A DNA stretch of 64,000 bases from Chaenocephalus aceratus (lineage: Eukaryota > Chordata > Actinopteri > Perciformes > Channichthyidae): assembly GCA_023974075.1 (NCBI GenBank), contig JAMFTG010000331.1, positions 58,501-122,500 on the forward strand, written 5' to 3'. Position 1 is the stretch's first letter; every line of letters begins with the position of its first letter. The notes below the pieces were generated by a model. It had not been told where the DNA came from. It searched no databases and worked only from the letters and a program-made list of their open reading frames with translations. Below, in pieces: positions 1 to 15,360 of the stretch. Made by a program: the position numbers and the translations under genes.

Positions 1-2275
1 GAGACACTACATACTGATATACACCTGAGCATCAGCAGGAGAGGACTCTTTAAAGTAGAGACACTAAATACTGATATACACCTGAACATCAGCAGGAGAG
101 GACTCTTTAAAGTAGAGGCACTACATACTGATATACACCTGAACATCAGCAGGAGAGGACTCTTTAAAGTAGAGACACTACATACTGATATACACCTGAG
201 CATCAGCAGGAGAGGACTCTTTAAAGTAGAGACACTACATACTGATATACACCTGAACATCAGCAGGAGAGGACTCTTTAAAGTAGAGACACTACATACT
301 GATATACACCTGAACATCAGCAGGAGAGGACTCTTTAAAGTAGAGACACTACATACTGATATACACCTGAACATCAGCAGGAGAGGACTCTTTAAAGTAG
401 AGACACTACATACTGATATACACCTGAACATCAGCAGGAGAGGACTCTTTAAAGTAGAGACATTACATACTGATATACACCTGAACATCAGCAGGAGAGG
501 ACTCTTTAAAGTAGATACACCACATACTGATATACACCTGAACATCAGCAGGAGAGGACTCTTTAAAGTAGAGACACTACATACTGATATACACCTGAAC
601 ATCAGCAGGAGAGGACTCTTTAAAGTAGAGACACTACATACTGATATACACCTGAACATCAGCAGGAGAGGACTCTTTAAAGTAGAGACACTACATACTG
701 ATATACACCTGAACATCAGCAGGAGAGGACTCTTTAAAGTAGAGACACTACATACTGATATACACCTGAACATCAGCAGGAGAGGACTCTTTAAAGTAGA
801 GACACGACATACTGATATACACCTGAACATGAGCAGGAGATGACTCTTTAAAGTAGAGACACTACATACTGATATACACCTGAACATCAGCAGGAGATGA
901 CTCTTTAAAGTAGAGACACTACATACTGATATACACCTGAACATCAGCAGGAGAGGACTCTTTAAAGTAGAGACACTACATACTGATATACACCTGAACA
1001 TCAGCAGGAGAGGACTCTTTAAAGTAGAGCCACTACATACTGATATACACCTGAACATCAGCAGGAGAGGACTCTTTAAAGTAGAGACACTACATACTGA
1101 TATACACCTGAACATCAGCAGGAGAGGACTCTTTAAAGTAGAGACACTACATACTGATATACACCTGAACATCAGCAGGGGGGGACTCTTTAAAGTAGAG
1201 ACACTACATACTGATATACACCTGAACATCAGCAGGGGGGACTCTTTAAAGTAGAGACACTACATACTGATATACACCTGAACATCAGCAGGAGAGGACT
1301 CTTTAAAGTAGATACACCACATACTGATATACACCTGAACATCAGCAGGAGAGGACTCTTTAAAGTAGAGACACTACATACTGATATACACCTGAACATC
1401 AGCAGGAGAGGACTCTTTAAAGTAGAGACACTACATACTGATATACACCTGAACATCAGCAGGAGAGGACTCTTTAAAGTAGAGACACTACATACTGATA
1501 TACACCTGAACATCAGCAGGAGAGGACTCTTTAAAGTAGAGACACTACATACTGATATACACCTGAACATCAGCAGGAGAGGACTCTTTAAAGTAGAGAC
1601 ACGACATACTGATATACACCTGAACATGAGCAGGAGATGACTCTTTAAAGTAGAGACACTACATACTGATATACACCTGAACATCAGCAGGAGATGACTC
1701 TTTAAAGTAGAGACACTACATACTGATATACACCTGAACATCAGCAGGAGAGGACTCTTTAAAGTAGAGACACTACATACTGATATACACCTGAACATCA
1801 GCAGGAGAGGACTCTTTAAAGTAGAGCCACTACATACTGATATACACCTGAACATCAGCAGGAGAGGACTCTTTAAAGTAGAGACACTACATACTGATAT
1901 ACACCTGAACATCAGCAGGAGAGGACTCTTTAAAGTAGAGACACTACATACTGATATACACCTGAACATCAGCAGGGGGGGACTCTTTAAAGTAGAGACA
2001 CTACATACTGATATACACCTGAACATCAGCAGGGGGGACTCTTTAAAGTAGAGACACTACATACTGATATACACCTGAACATCAGCAGGAGAGGACTCTT
2101 TAAAGTAGAGACACTACATACTGATATACACCTGAACATCAGCAGGAGAGGACTCTTTAAAGTAGAGATACTACATACTGATATACACCTGAACATCAGC
2201 AGGAGAGGACTCTTTAAAGTAGATACACCACATACTGATATACACCTGAAGATGACTATAATATGTCCTCTTTAA
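1..2275 (+). repeat. 57-bp minisatellite, copy A (about 40 units, cut by window start)
   Basis: Near-identical 57-bp units (core ACTGATATACACCTGAACAT). Variant units (gatacacc, cacgaca, agccact, runs of G) recur at 797-bp spacing: markers at 511 and 1308, and at 801 and 1598. The array ends at about 2253 and is followed by the element terminus, atatgtcctctttaa. Confidence 0.97.
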
Positions 2276-2945
<670 letters not shown>

Positions 2946-2946
<1 letters not shown>

Positions 2947-3199
2947 AGAGTTGGGAGGGTCGCTTTGACAATGTCATCCATTACAATTACTAGTTACCTG
3001 TAAAAAAAAGTAACCTTATCTGAGTATCACAATATAAAAGTACTGATGACTTCCTGTGACCTCAATATGAAATGCAATGCATAAATAAGAACAAATAAAT
3101 ATCAACAAGATGTTTTTTAGCCAAGTGTGAAACAGAACAATGCTCTCTTGGAAAATAAGAAACCAAAATATCTAGGATCAAAAAGGTGTCCTCTTAAAT
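2946..3199. mobile_element. Possible older DNA-transposon fragment
   Basis: Starts agagttgggagggtcgcttt and continues with ttactagttacctg, resembling termini of teleost hAT elements. The hAT MITE at 3200 is inserted beside or within it. The right end is not identified. Confidence 0.35.
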
Positions 3200-3674
3200 C
3201 AGGGGTGTCAAACGCAAGGCCCGGGGGCCAAATCCGGCCCGCGACTTCATTTCATGTGGCCCCACAATAGCTTGCAAAGAATATAATATGTTTGTTATAC
3301 GGTTACATGGTGATTTACAGAAGCACGTTGCCCATGAACTACATGTCCCACAATGCATCTGAAATTTGACTTTTTTTCTCAGATTTAATTTTTTTTTTTT
3401 TCAAAATGTCTTTTAAAATCATTTTGTGACATTCGCACTGAAGAGACTTGCAATTATTTGCCCTAGACTTCTGCTTTCAGACGTAGTTAAATATGAAGTT
3501 ATTATCCTATCCGATAATAATCCAATGCAAAGGCAATAATGTAATATAATACATTATTTTATATATATATTAAATATTTATGTTTTTTTATCTAGTCTTA
3601 AAGTTACAACCGGCCCTTTGAGTGCAGCCATAATGCGAATGTGGCCCGTGATGAAATTGAGTTTGACACCCCTG
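3200..3674. mobile_element. hAT MITE
   Basis: Inverted termini caggggtgtcaaac and gtttgacacccctg with a perfect 8-bp target duplication tcttaaat (3192-3199 and 3675-3682). No ORF. The interior includes ggcccgggggccaaatccgg. Confidence 0.95.
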
Positions 3675-3954
3675 TCTTAAATGATAGTAAATTCGTACCG
3701 AATAGCAGTTTGTGAGTTCATCACATTAATTAAAAACGAACACTGACGTTTGGTTTAATATATCAGGTGTCCGACAACTGCAATAAAAAAAAGATGTCTA
3801 AATGAAATCCAAAATGAACATGCAGGCAGTGCGTCTATCATTTATCAATCTTTATTAAACATATATCGTGACATTGTGATCCTTTGAAAACCCTACCAGT
3901 TATCTGATTACACGTTTCATTTCTGATCAAAAATCTTTCTATTGCGTTTCGATA

Positions 3955-4092
3955 ATGCATGCAATTAATGTTTGTAATGCCACTGATTATATAATCCGGT
4001 TACATAATAATACAATAAAGCTTTATTTATATAGCACTTTTCCTACAACTCATGCAGCTCAAAGTGCTTTACAAATACACAACAAGAAATTC
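3955..4092. repeat. Teleost interspersed repeat tail
   Basis: The segment about 4018-4080 (tttatttatatagcactttt ... caaagtgctttaca) matches a common fish retroelement tail pattern. Family not assigned. Confidence 0.4.
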
Positions 4093-4184
4093 CCCTCAGA
4101 TGATTTGCTTACAGACCTGGACATGCAGCAACATATACCATTTGATCAGGTGAATAGACACAAGTAGGTAAAAGGTATGATAAT

Positions 4185-4380
4185 GGGGAGGCTGTGGCTC
4201 AGTGGTTAGTGCGCTGGACTTCGAATCAGGAGCAGGTTCAAGTCCCACTGCAGTCGGCATGTCGTTGTGTCCCTGAGACGCTTCACCCCACGTCGCTCCC
4301 GTGGGGATTTCCCACAGTACTGAGTGTGTGAGTCCCTTTGGAGAAAAGCGTCTGACATGTGATGTAATAATAACAATAAA
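4185..4380 (+). mobile_element. tRNA-headed SINE
   Basis: A-box TGGCTCAGTGG at 4195-4205 and B-box GGTTCAAGTCC at 4235-4245, with the 30-bp spacing of a pol III promoter. The 3' part has ctttggagaaaagcgtctg, like the conserved tail of V-type fish SINEs. Not a functional tRNA: no acceptor stem pairing. Confidence 0.8.
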
Positions 4381-4504
4381 TAAATACTGGTTTCTCTCTG
4401 ACAGATAAGACACAAGACAACTGAGTCGATGCAACAATATAAAATATAAAACCCCATAAAACAAGTGAACATATAAAAAGAAAAAGATTAAGACCTATGA
4501 ATAA

Positions 4505-4850
4505 AAACATGCCAGCCGGTTTGTTTACACCGGAGAGACCCTATTTATCCACTGGTAGTGACGCTTGTTTTTTATTCACAGCTTTCATATTGAATATAAC
4601 AGCCCTTCCAAGTATTTTAAAGTGATACTATTGATGTGTTATTCCCGTGTATCGTTCAGCTCAAAGGGAGAGGCTCTGGCCGTTGCCATCTCGGCAGAAG
4701 AGACTTCCAACTGATAATAATAATAAACGAAGCATTGTGAAGTAGGGCTTTATGTTGGTTGACTAAAAGACCCGCGGGAAATGCGTGAAACAGATGTTGG
4801 CAGTATTCAAACGGTGGTACTACATAATAAATAAAACAATGTAACGGTAG
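4505..4850. repeat. Degenerate dispersed repeat
   Basis: Two blocks (about 4515-4610 and 4741-4830) match 6386-6490 and 7577-7665. The second locus is interrupted between the blocks by about 1.1 kb starting with an hAT-like end (cagtggttctctactggtg at about 6495). Confidence 0.5.
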
Positions 4851-4944
4851 GTAAATAATAAAGACTAAAAGAACATTAAAGTGGGGGTTGCTAATAAACA
4901 GCTAATTTAAAAACATGTGTCTTTAGCTGGTGTTTAAAAATTAG

Positions 4945-4946
<2 letters not shown>

Positions 4947-5032
<86 letters not shown>
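4947..5032. repeat. (TG)n microsatellite
   Basis: About 43 uninterrupted TG units. Confidence 0.98.
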
Positions 5033-5033
<1 letters not shown>

Positions 5034-5304
5034 ATGGAGAGTGTGTGTCCCTGTGCTCGGATGCGGCCTTGTGACCTTCCTGGGAGTAAACAGAGGTTCA
5101 GAGGATGGACTCGGGCTGTTGCTCTCCTCCTGTGGCGTCGCCGTCAAAATGACAATCTGTTATTGGGAGGGACGGAGCGGCTCTCCATCAAAACGCCAAC
5201 GCCGTAAATAAAGATCCAGAGGCTGAGGCTTTTTGGACAAGAAATGCTTTCCCCAAATAATGTTTAGGGACACTGAACTACGTAGAAATATATTGGCCCA
5301 ATGT

Positions 5305-5306
<2 letters not shown>

Positions 5307-5382
<76 letters not shown>

Positions 5383-5502
5383 CTGCAGTCTGATGTGCAG
5401 CACAGCAGGCGCCAAGGTCTCCGAATGAAAACAAAACCTCTGACTACTGCGGTGAAAACCTGAACAGCAGCAGGACACTATCACTCTGCACACACACCTC
5501 GT

Positions 5503-5585
<83 letters not shown>
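5307..5585. repeat. Paired (CA)n microsatellites
   Basis: Two perfect CA tracts (5307-5380 and 5504-5585) separated by about 120 bp of unique sequence. Confidence 0.97.
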
Positions 5586-5588
<3 letters not shown>

Positions 5589-6111
5589 ATTACCATCCTC
5601 ATGTGGACCACATACCGCATCCATGCATCAGAGGATGAAGGAGAAACGTCCTTCCCACCATTTCATTCAAGATTTCATATTAAATCATTGTTCTTATTCG
5701 GCTTCCTTGTTCGTTTAGTGTATGTTTCATTTTCTTAGACAACATGTTTTCTTTGTAACTCAAAGAGTAATAGTTGATATATGGCATTAAAAGAGAGGGT
5801 TCGCCCCAAACTGTCCGAATCTTTCTGTGAAAGAAATACCTTTTTTTTAATGTACTTTCACGAATGAATCATTTAGCATGAGGAACTGAATGTACTACAT
5901 TGAGTGTTATTCAATTATTTTTCGGGGGGCTGACCTGGCCCTCCTCCCTGGATGATTGTAGCAGCAGGAAAGCTCTATCTCTCCTGTTTTACACACTCTT
6001 ATATTTGTGTATCAATTTATTCTATTCCCACGATCTTCTCCGTGCTGTGTGTTAAAGAGAGAGGCCCTCTGGTGGAGATAATCCTGCTGACACTGATGCA
6101 TGCCAAGTTAA

Positions 6112-6113
<2 letters not shown>
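5586..6113. other. Unassigned intergenic sequence
   Basis: AT-rich. No gene, terminus or repeat recognised. Confidence 0.5.

Positions 6114-6181
<68 letters not shown>
6114..6181. repeat. (CA)n microsatellite
   Basis: About 34 units. Confidence 0.97.
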
Positions 6182-6183
<2 letters not shown>

Positions 6184-6385
6184 TCCAGTTCCCATCAGCT
6201 GCTGGCCAGGCCTTGTCAGTTCCCCTCAGAAAGCGACCCTGAAGACCCAAAAATAGGAGAGCTCAGTTCCCTGAGTTCGGCCATCTTGCAGCTCCGTAAC
6301 CTTGACAGCGACGGGTTGGCAACATCAATCAGCTGAGGACAGCTCAGGGATACCAGCCTGCCGTTATGGGATGATTCAGTGAATA

Positions 6386-7665
6386 AAAACATTCCAGTCG
6401 GTTGTTTACACTGCGGAGACCTATGATGTATCCGCTGATAGTGGAGCATGTTGCTTTACTGTTTTAATATTGAAGGTAACAGCCCGTTAGAGCAGTGGTT
6501 CTCTACTGGTGGGTCGCGACCCGCTTCGAGTGGGTCGCGGATGTGTGAGTGAAGAAAAAGAACATAGAAAAGTGTGAGAGAGGGGGAGAGAGAGGGGGAG
6601 AGAGAGGGGGAGAGAGAGAGAGAGAGGGAAAATAGAGGGGGAGAGAGAGGGGGAGAGAGAGAGAGAGAGGGAAAAGAGAGGGGGGAGAGAGAGGGGGAGA
6701 GAGAGAGAGGGACCGGTGCCAGCAGCAGGGACCGTGTTGTTAGCATCTGGTTAGCAGTTAGCTAGCGGCACTAACGGACATACGGAGCTGTTGGTTCCAC
6801 ACCAAGCTGGAGGAGAGCTCTCCTCTCAGACTGAGAGGCTCAGCTGAGCTAAAGGACTCTGAGTGTTAGATGGTTAACTTTAGTCTAAGTTATCTCAGTG
6901 GGTCTCTAACGCTTTGGTCACAAATTATTCAAAAGATTATTTCCGCGGCACACCTTCATATGATCAGTCGTTATAAAAAAAATAAGAGAATAAAGGAAAA
7001 ACAGTTATGAAATACTATAGGGCAGTAAAACAAGAATACAGTTTGAAAGGGGAGTGATTTGTAAAATATCCATAAAGAAAAAGAACATCTGCTTACAGTT
7101 GTGTTTCATCTGGGTGTTGAGAGATGTATCCATAGGTCTCTTCATGTTGCTCTCAAAGTGCACCAGGTTGATGCTTTTAACTTCAATATTTAAAACAAAT
7201 CTTCCCGGGGAGCATGCCCCGGACCCCCTAGAGGAGGTGAGGACCCCCCTAGAGGAGGTGAAGTCCGCTCCCCACTCGTAAAAAAAAGCACTTTACCCCT
7301 GCCTATATGCCGTGAGCTGATTATCGAGCCTTCATTGTAACAGTCGCGGGGGTACTGTGTGTTTGCGTGTGGGGAGTGCTTTTGTGCGTGCTCTATAGTG
7401 CCCGTAGTGTTCACTGGAGTCCAGCACCTCAGCACCCCCACTCAAAATACCTTCCCGCGCCTCTGGAGAAAACAATGCAGGCGGTGGGCGTTGGACCGGA
7501 AGTACCGGAGACCATACACGGGTTTGAAAACATTTATATAATACGTTTATTGCCTGCAGTCAAGTTGAAGCCTTGTGAGGAAGGGGTTTATGTTGGCTGA
7601 CTGAAAGACGTACAGGAAATGCGTGAATCACATGTTGGTGGTGTTCACACGGTGGTACTACACCT
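6386..7665. repeat. Second copy of the degenerate repeat, interrupted
   Basis: Matching blocks lie at both ends. Inside are an hAT-like terminus (about 6494), a purine-rich GA/GGGGA tract (6570-6710) and unassigned sequence. No matching right terminus was found, so the insertion limits are uncertain. Confidence 0.4.
6570..6710. repeat. Purine-rich GA/GGGGA tract
   Basis: agagggggag-type units about 140 bp long on one strand; able to form triplex DNA in principle. Confidence 0.9.
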
Positions 7666-7982
7666 TCTGTGTCAGTCCGTGGTGGCTTCCCCATTCACAC
7701 ACATCGGGAAGGTGACGGCTGTGCTCCAGGCTCCGGGTGCATGGCGGAGGAGGTTTGACAAGTTTAACACATTCAAGTGCTCTGTTCTCCCTCTGCCCGT
7801 GATGCATTTACTGTTTGACTGTCACTGCAGCATGTTTGAATGTTCTGCTCTGAGTGAGGAGAACAGAGTGAATACATCCGTCCTACCTTACGCCGAGACA
7901 CCTGTCATCAAAACGGACGCCTTTGTTTGCCTGTAATGAAACTCAAACTGGCCTTTTTTACCTCAAGTCCCCCCCCCCCACA

Positions 7983-8473
7983 GCTCCTCTCCGTGTTGCC
8001 TTCAGGCTCCTCTCCGCGTTGCCTTCAGGCTCCTCTCCGCTTTGCCTTCAGGCTCCTCTCCGCGTTGCCTTCAGGCTCCTCTCCTCGTTGCCTTCAGGCT
8101 CCTCTCCGCTTTGCCTTCAGGCTCCTCTCCGCTTTGCCTTCAGGCTCCTCTCCGCGTTGCCTTCAGGCTCCTCTCCGCGTTGCCTTCAGGCTCCTCTCCG
8201 CTTTGCCTTCAGGCTCCTCTCCGCTTTGCCTTCAGGCTCCTCTCCGCGTTGCCTTCAGGCTCCTCTCCGCTTTGCCTTCAGGCTCCTCTCCGCGTTGCCT
8301 TCAGGCTCCTCTCCTCGTTGCCTTCAGGCTCCTCTCCGCGTTGCCTTCAGGCTCCTCTCCGTGTTGCCTTCAGGCTCCTCTCCGCGTTGCCTTCAGGCTC
8401 CTCTCCGCGTTGCCTTCAGGCTCCTCTCCGCGTTGCCTTCAGGCTCCTCTCCGTGTTGCCTTCAGGCTCCTCG
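7983..8473. repeat. 23-bp minisatellite (about 21 units)
   Basis: Unit CTCCTCTCCGCGTTGCCTTC + AGG; main variants are gcg/gct/gtg/tcg. All three + frames stay open, giving chance ORFs up to 346 codons. Confidence 0.95.
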
Positions 8474-8746
8474 TTCCTCCTCTCTGCAGCAGTTATCCCC
8501 GATGACAGGACAGGCCTCTGGTCAAACAAACAGCAGACACGCTGCTGCAGAACGCTGTCAGTCAACAGCCTCCTTTTATACTGTGACCTCTGACCCCGTC
8601 CACCACCTCCACTACTCTTCCTCCTCTTCCTCCTCCTCACAGAACGAGGTCCTGTTTATTGATGTGTTCACAGCGACACGGATCACATCCTGCCAGAGAC
8701 GCCCCAGACTCAACACAGACACACAGAGAGAAGAGCCGCATGCTGA

Positions 8747-8785
<39 letters not shown>

Positions 8786-8871
8786 CAGTGTAAATTATGG
8801 CGTTGACAAGTTGTTGTGTGTTGACAGAGGAGGAAATGAGACCAAAACACACCCCATTAACTGTCAATGGC

Positions 8872-8951
<80 letters not shown>
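8747..8951. repeat. Two (CA)n microsatellites
   Basis: Tracts at 8747-8783 and 8872-8951. Confidence 0.97.
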
Positions 8952-8953
<2 letters not shown>

Positions 8954-9344
8954 ACTCCCCTAAATATTCCCACATGAGTCCTCGGGGGATTATTCCATCA
9001 TTTGTGTTTGATTCCCTTTTCTGACGGGACAGGAAACCCACTGCTGAATGTCTGGAGCTTCTATGTGCGACGCTGCACCTGTCAGTGGTGGAAACATGAT
9101 GACGATTCAATGCAGCGCCTCATCTCCAGTCACTACTCATTCTGAAGAACCGACTGGGTGTCTCAGTGTCTTCAGGTAGACACGTCTGACACGTCTACAC
9201 GCTCAGAATGAGTATTTAAAAGCATAACGACTGAGATCCGGGCGGACGTTTTGGACAATTCTTCTGAAAAAAGGCCTTCAGCTGTGTTTTACGAGAGTTT
9301 GCTGTTTACATCTGGACGTGTAAATGCATTCCTTTGTGTTTCTT

Positions 9345-9348
<4 letters not shown>
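8952..9348. other. Unassigned intergenic sequence
   Basis: No gene or repeat recognised. Confidence 0.5.
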
Positions 9349-10018
<670 letters not shown>

Positions 10019-10375
10019 GTGCAGGATAACGGCTGTTGACGGAGAAGAAGCAGCTGTAGCAGATTCTGTTTTTCCGGCTGGAGGAAAAAGATTATCTGCT
10101 CATATTCCCCTGATTATTTGTTATCATTTCCTCGTGTGCTGCATTCAAGTACACCGGGAAATACCGTAGTCAATAGTAAGCCGTTGTTCACACACAGTGT
10201 TGGGGATTATTTTATTCAATGACAAAGTAAATGTGAGTCTAATCAGTGTTTGAGAAGATGTGTAATTATTAATCAATATTTTTTGACTACAAAGGGTTTA
10301 CAAGATATATTAGAGAACGGTTTGATTGTTATTTCGCTGCCTCATTTAGGAACATAGTGACATCACTACGTAACA

Positions 10376-13275
10376 CTTGCGCTCCAATTGGCTGTCGCTC
10401 CAACATATTGTATGTGATAGGCTAAGGGGCGGGACATCTCTAAGCAGTTTGATCAATCACAACAGAGCCGGCCTGCTAACCAATCAGAGCACACTGGGCT
10501 CTGGTTTCAGACAGAGGGTGAAAAGAGGTGCTGCAGCACAGGCAGTATGAGAACAATGAAGAGCTTTTTGAACATTGAAGCATGGAGACATGTAGAGACA
10601 CTACATACTGATATACACCTGAACATCAGCAGGAGAGGACTCTTTAAAGTAGAGACACTACATACTGATATACACCTGAACATCAGCAGGAGAGGACTCT
10701 TTAAAGTAGAGACACTACATACTGATATACACCTGAACATCAGCAGGAGAGGACTCTTTAAAGTAGAGACACTACATACTGATATACACCTGAACATCAG
10801 CAGGAGAGGACTCTTTAAAGTAGAGACACTACATACTGATATACACCTGAACATCAGCAGGAGAGGACTCTTTAAAGTAGAGACACTACATACTGATATA
10901 CACCTGAACATCAGCAGGAGAGGACTCTTTAAAGTAGAGACACTACATACTGATATACACCTGAACATCAGCAGGAGAGGACTCTTTAAAGTAGAGACAC
11001 TACATCCTGATATACACCTGAAACATCAGCAGGAGAGGACTCTTTAAAGTAGAGACACTACATACTGATATACACCTGAACATCAGCAGGAGAGGACTCT
11101 TAAAGTAGAGACACTACATACTGATATACACCTGAACATCAGCAGGAGAGGACTCTTTAAAGTAGAGACACTACATACTGATATACACCTGAACATCAGC
11201 AGGAGAGGACTCTTTAAAGTAGAGACACTACATACTGATATACACCTGAACATCAGCAGGAGAGGACTCTTTAAAGTAGAGACACTACATACTGATATAC
11301 ACCTGAACATCAGCAGGAGAGGGACTCTTTAAAGTAGAGACACTACATACTGATATACACCTGAACATCAGCAGGAGAGGACTCTTTAAAGTAGAGACAC
11401 TACATACTGATATACACCTGAACATCAGCAGGAGAGGACTCTTTAAAGTAGAGACACTACATCCTGATATACACCTGAACATCAGCAGGAGAGGACTCTT
11501 TAAAGTAGAGACACTACATACTGATATACACCTGAACATCAGCAGGAGAGGACTCTTTAAAGTAGAGACACTACATACTGATATACACCTGAACATCAGC
11601 AGGAGAGGACTCTTTAAAGTAGAGACACTACATACTGATATACACCTGAACATCAGCAGGAGAGGACTCTTTAAAGTAGAGACACTACATACTGATATAC
11701 ACCTGAACATCAGCAGGAGAGAACTCTTTAAAGTAGAGACACTACATACTGATATACACCTGAACATCAGCAGGAGAGGACTCTTTAAAGTAGAGGACAC
11801 TACATACTGATATACACCTGAACATCAGCAGGAGAGGACTCTTTAAAGTAGAGACACTACACACTGATATACACCTGAACATCAGCAGGAGAGGACTCTT
11901 TAAAGTAGAGACACTACATACTGATATACACCTGAACATCAGCAGGAGAGGACTCTTTAAAGTAGAGACACTACATACTGATATACACCTGAACATCAGC
12001 AGGAGAGGACTCTTTAAAGTAGAGACACTACATACTGATATACACCTGAACATCAGCAGGAGAGGACTCTTTAAAGTAGAGACACTACATACTGATATAC
12101 ACCTGAACATCAGCAGGAGAGGACTCTTTAAAGTAGAGATGCTACATACTGATATACACCTGAACATCAGCAAGAGAGGACTCTTTAAAGTAGAGACACT
12201 ACATACTGATATACACCTGAACATCAGCAAGAGAGGACTCTTTAAAGTAGAGGACCACTACATACTGATATACACCTGAACATCAGCAGGAGAGGACTCT
12301 TTAAAGTAGAGACACTACATACTGATATACCCCTGAACATCAGCAGGAGAGGACTCTTTAAAGTAGAGACACTACATACTGATATACCCCTGAACATCAG
12401 CAGGAGAGAACTCTTTAAAGTAGAGACACTACACACTGATATACACCTGAACATCAGCAGGAGAGGACTCTTTAAAGTAGAGGACACTACACACTGATAT
12501 ACCCCTGAACATCAGCAGGAGAGGACTCTTTAAAGTAGAGACACTACATACTGATATACCCCTGAACATCAGCAGGAGAGGACTCTTTAAAGTAGAGACA
12601 CTACATACTGATATACCCCTGAACATCAGCAGGAGAGAACTCTTTAAAGTAGAGACACTACACACTGATATACACCTGAACATCAGCAGGAGAGGACTCT
12701 TTAAAGTAGAGACACTACACACTGATATACCCCTGAACATCAGCAGGAGAGGACTCTTTAAAGTAGAGACACTACATACTGATATACACCTGAACATCAG
12801 CAGGGGAGGACTCTTTAAAGTAGACACTACATACTGATATACACCTGAACATCAGCAGGAGAGAACTCTTTAAAGTAGAGACACTACACACTGATATACA
12901 CCTGAACATCAGCAGGAGAGGACTCTTTAAAGTAGAGACACTACACACTGATATACACCTGAACATCAGCAGGAGAGGACTCTTTAAAGTAGAGACACTA
13001 CATACTGATATACACCTGAACATCAGCAGGAGAGGACTCTTTAAGTAGAGACACTACATACTGATACACCTGAACATCAGCAGGAGAGGACTCTTTAAAG
13101 TAGAGACACTACACACTGATATGCACCTGAACATCAGCAGGAGAGGACTCTTTAAAGTAGAGACACTACATACTGATAGACACCTGAACATCAGCAGGAG
13201 AGGACTCTTTAAGTAGAGACACTACATACTGATATACACCTGAAAGTGAGCAGAATATGTCTTCTTTAAGACTAT
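10376..13275 (+). mobile_element. Dispersed element with 57-bp minisatellite, copy B
   Basis: Non-repeat 5' part at about 10376-10592 (includes tttcagacagagggtgaaaa and ggtgctgcagcacaggcag), then about 46 units of 57 bp (10592-13245), then the terminus agaatatgtcttctttaa. The same 5' part and terminus flank copy C in reverse and the 5' part flanks copy D, so the array sits inside a mobile sequence. Element class is not certain; no terminal inverted repeat was recognised. Confidence 0.85.
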
Positions 13276-13675
13276 CTGACAATACAGCTTCCTCTAAAGT
13301 TCCTAATAGGTTTGAGACAGAATATATATGTTCTTATTATTCGGGTGGACAAATCCTTTAATCCGTGTTTAAAACATATCTGGATTTTCCAGTTGCCAAC
13401 AAAAAAAGCACACTTAGAGCCAAACCTGAGCTCAAATCTCCAAACCTCTAAAACACATGTTCAGCTCTGCACCCAATTTACAATTCAACTTGGCCCTTTT
13501 TGCAAAACACTGCACACGGTTCTCAAAGTAAGACACGGACATATTCACTTGCTTCCACTGCTTCCAAAGAACGTGTTTTAGCAATTGAAAAAAACTGTAA
13601 ACCCTGGCAGTTGATTTGTAACTGCCCTTGGAAATTACAAACCTCATTCAGAATCCCATTCACTTTCATTTTTAA

Positions 13676-14030
13676 CTTAAAGGTGGGTAATTTTGGAGAA
13701 ACCAGCACGAGTGCGCTAGAATTTGAAAATACACAACCGGAAGATATCTGCCACTTCCTCACAGAGCCCCTCCCCCAACACACACGAACGCGCACATGAC
13801 CAATGAGGGCACGAGATGAGTGTGTGCCCCGATGGAAGGCTGACAGGCAGGTAGGCCATCCAGTTACTTTAGCCGGCTCAGATGATTGGTCGAGCTTTTT
13901 ACAGTATCCCGGCTTCCACAGATGAGATGTGTGTATGTATTTATTGTCAAAGCATTTAGTTTATTCATTGCTATCGGATGTTAAGAGCATTGCATGGAAT
14001 ATAACATATAGTGTTTCTGAGATAAATGAC
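13676..14030. mobile_element. TTAA-site MITE fragment (family 1)
   Basis: Left end ttaaaggtgggtaattttgg, interior matching 58310-58673 (cacttcctcacagagcccct; gaaggctgacaggcaggtag), through ggatgttaagagcatt. The right terminus is missing. Confidence 0.75.
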
Positions 14031-14290
14031 TGGTTTGGTGCAGATGTTGAACCCCCACCGGAGAAACATCCACACATCCCTCTGTCAGCCGTGTAGCCTG
14101 CAGTCAGCAGCAGGGCAGCAGCAGAGGCCTCAACACGTCCATCATGTCGACAAATGGTCTCAATCAGCTTCACGCGGGAGCCGCTCGCGCTTTGAAACCC
14201 GACACTGTTGACGGTTCAGCGGAGTGTTTCTGGAGAGCGAAAGGAAGACGTGGAGGAGAGGAAGAGGCCTCATCATCTCTGGCATGACAG

Positions 14291-15360
<1,070 letters not shown>

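Noticed and set aside
1229..2026. Long ORFs in the 57-bp arrays (19-residue periodic proteins on both strands, also at 10547-11047, 46124-46804, 62118-62984)
   Set aside because: 57 is a multiple of 3 and the unit has no stop in several frames, so long ORFs on both strands are expected. Although B, C and D all begin M-R-x-x-K-S-F-L-N-I, this only reflects DNA similarity of the element.
1..2253. CRISPR-like regular repeats
   Set aside because: Units are contiguous with no unique spacers, in a eukaryotic genome with spliced genes.
4185..4260. tRNA gene
   Set aside because: Has A and B boxes but no cloverleaf acceptor stem; it is the head of a SINE.
7923..8963. 346-codon ORF with repetitive leucine/serine protein
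   Set aside because: Made of the 23-bp minisatellite followed by CA repeats; other frames are equally open.
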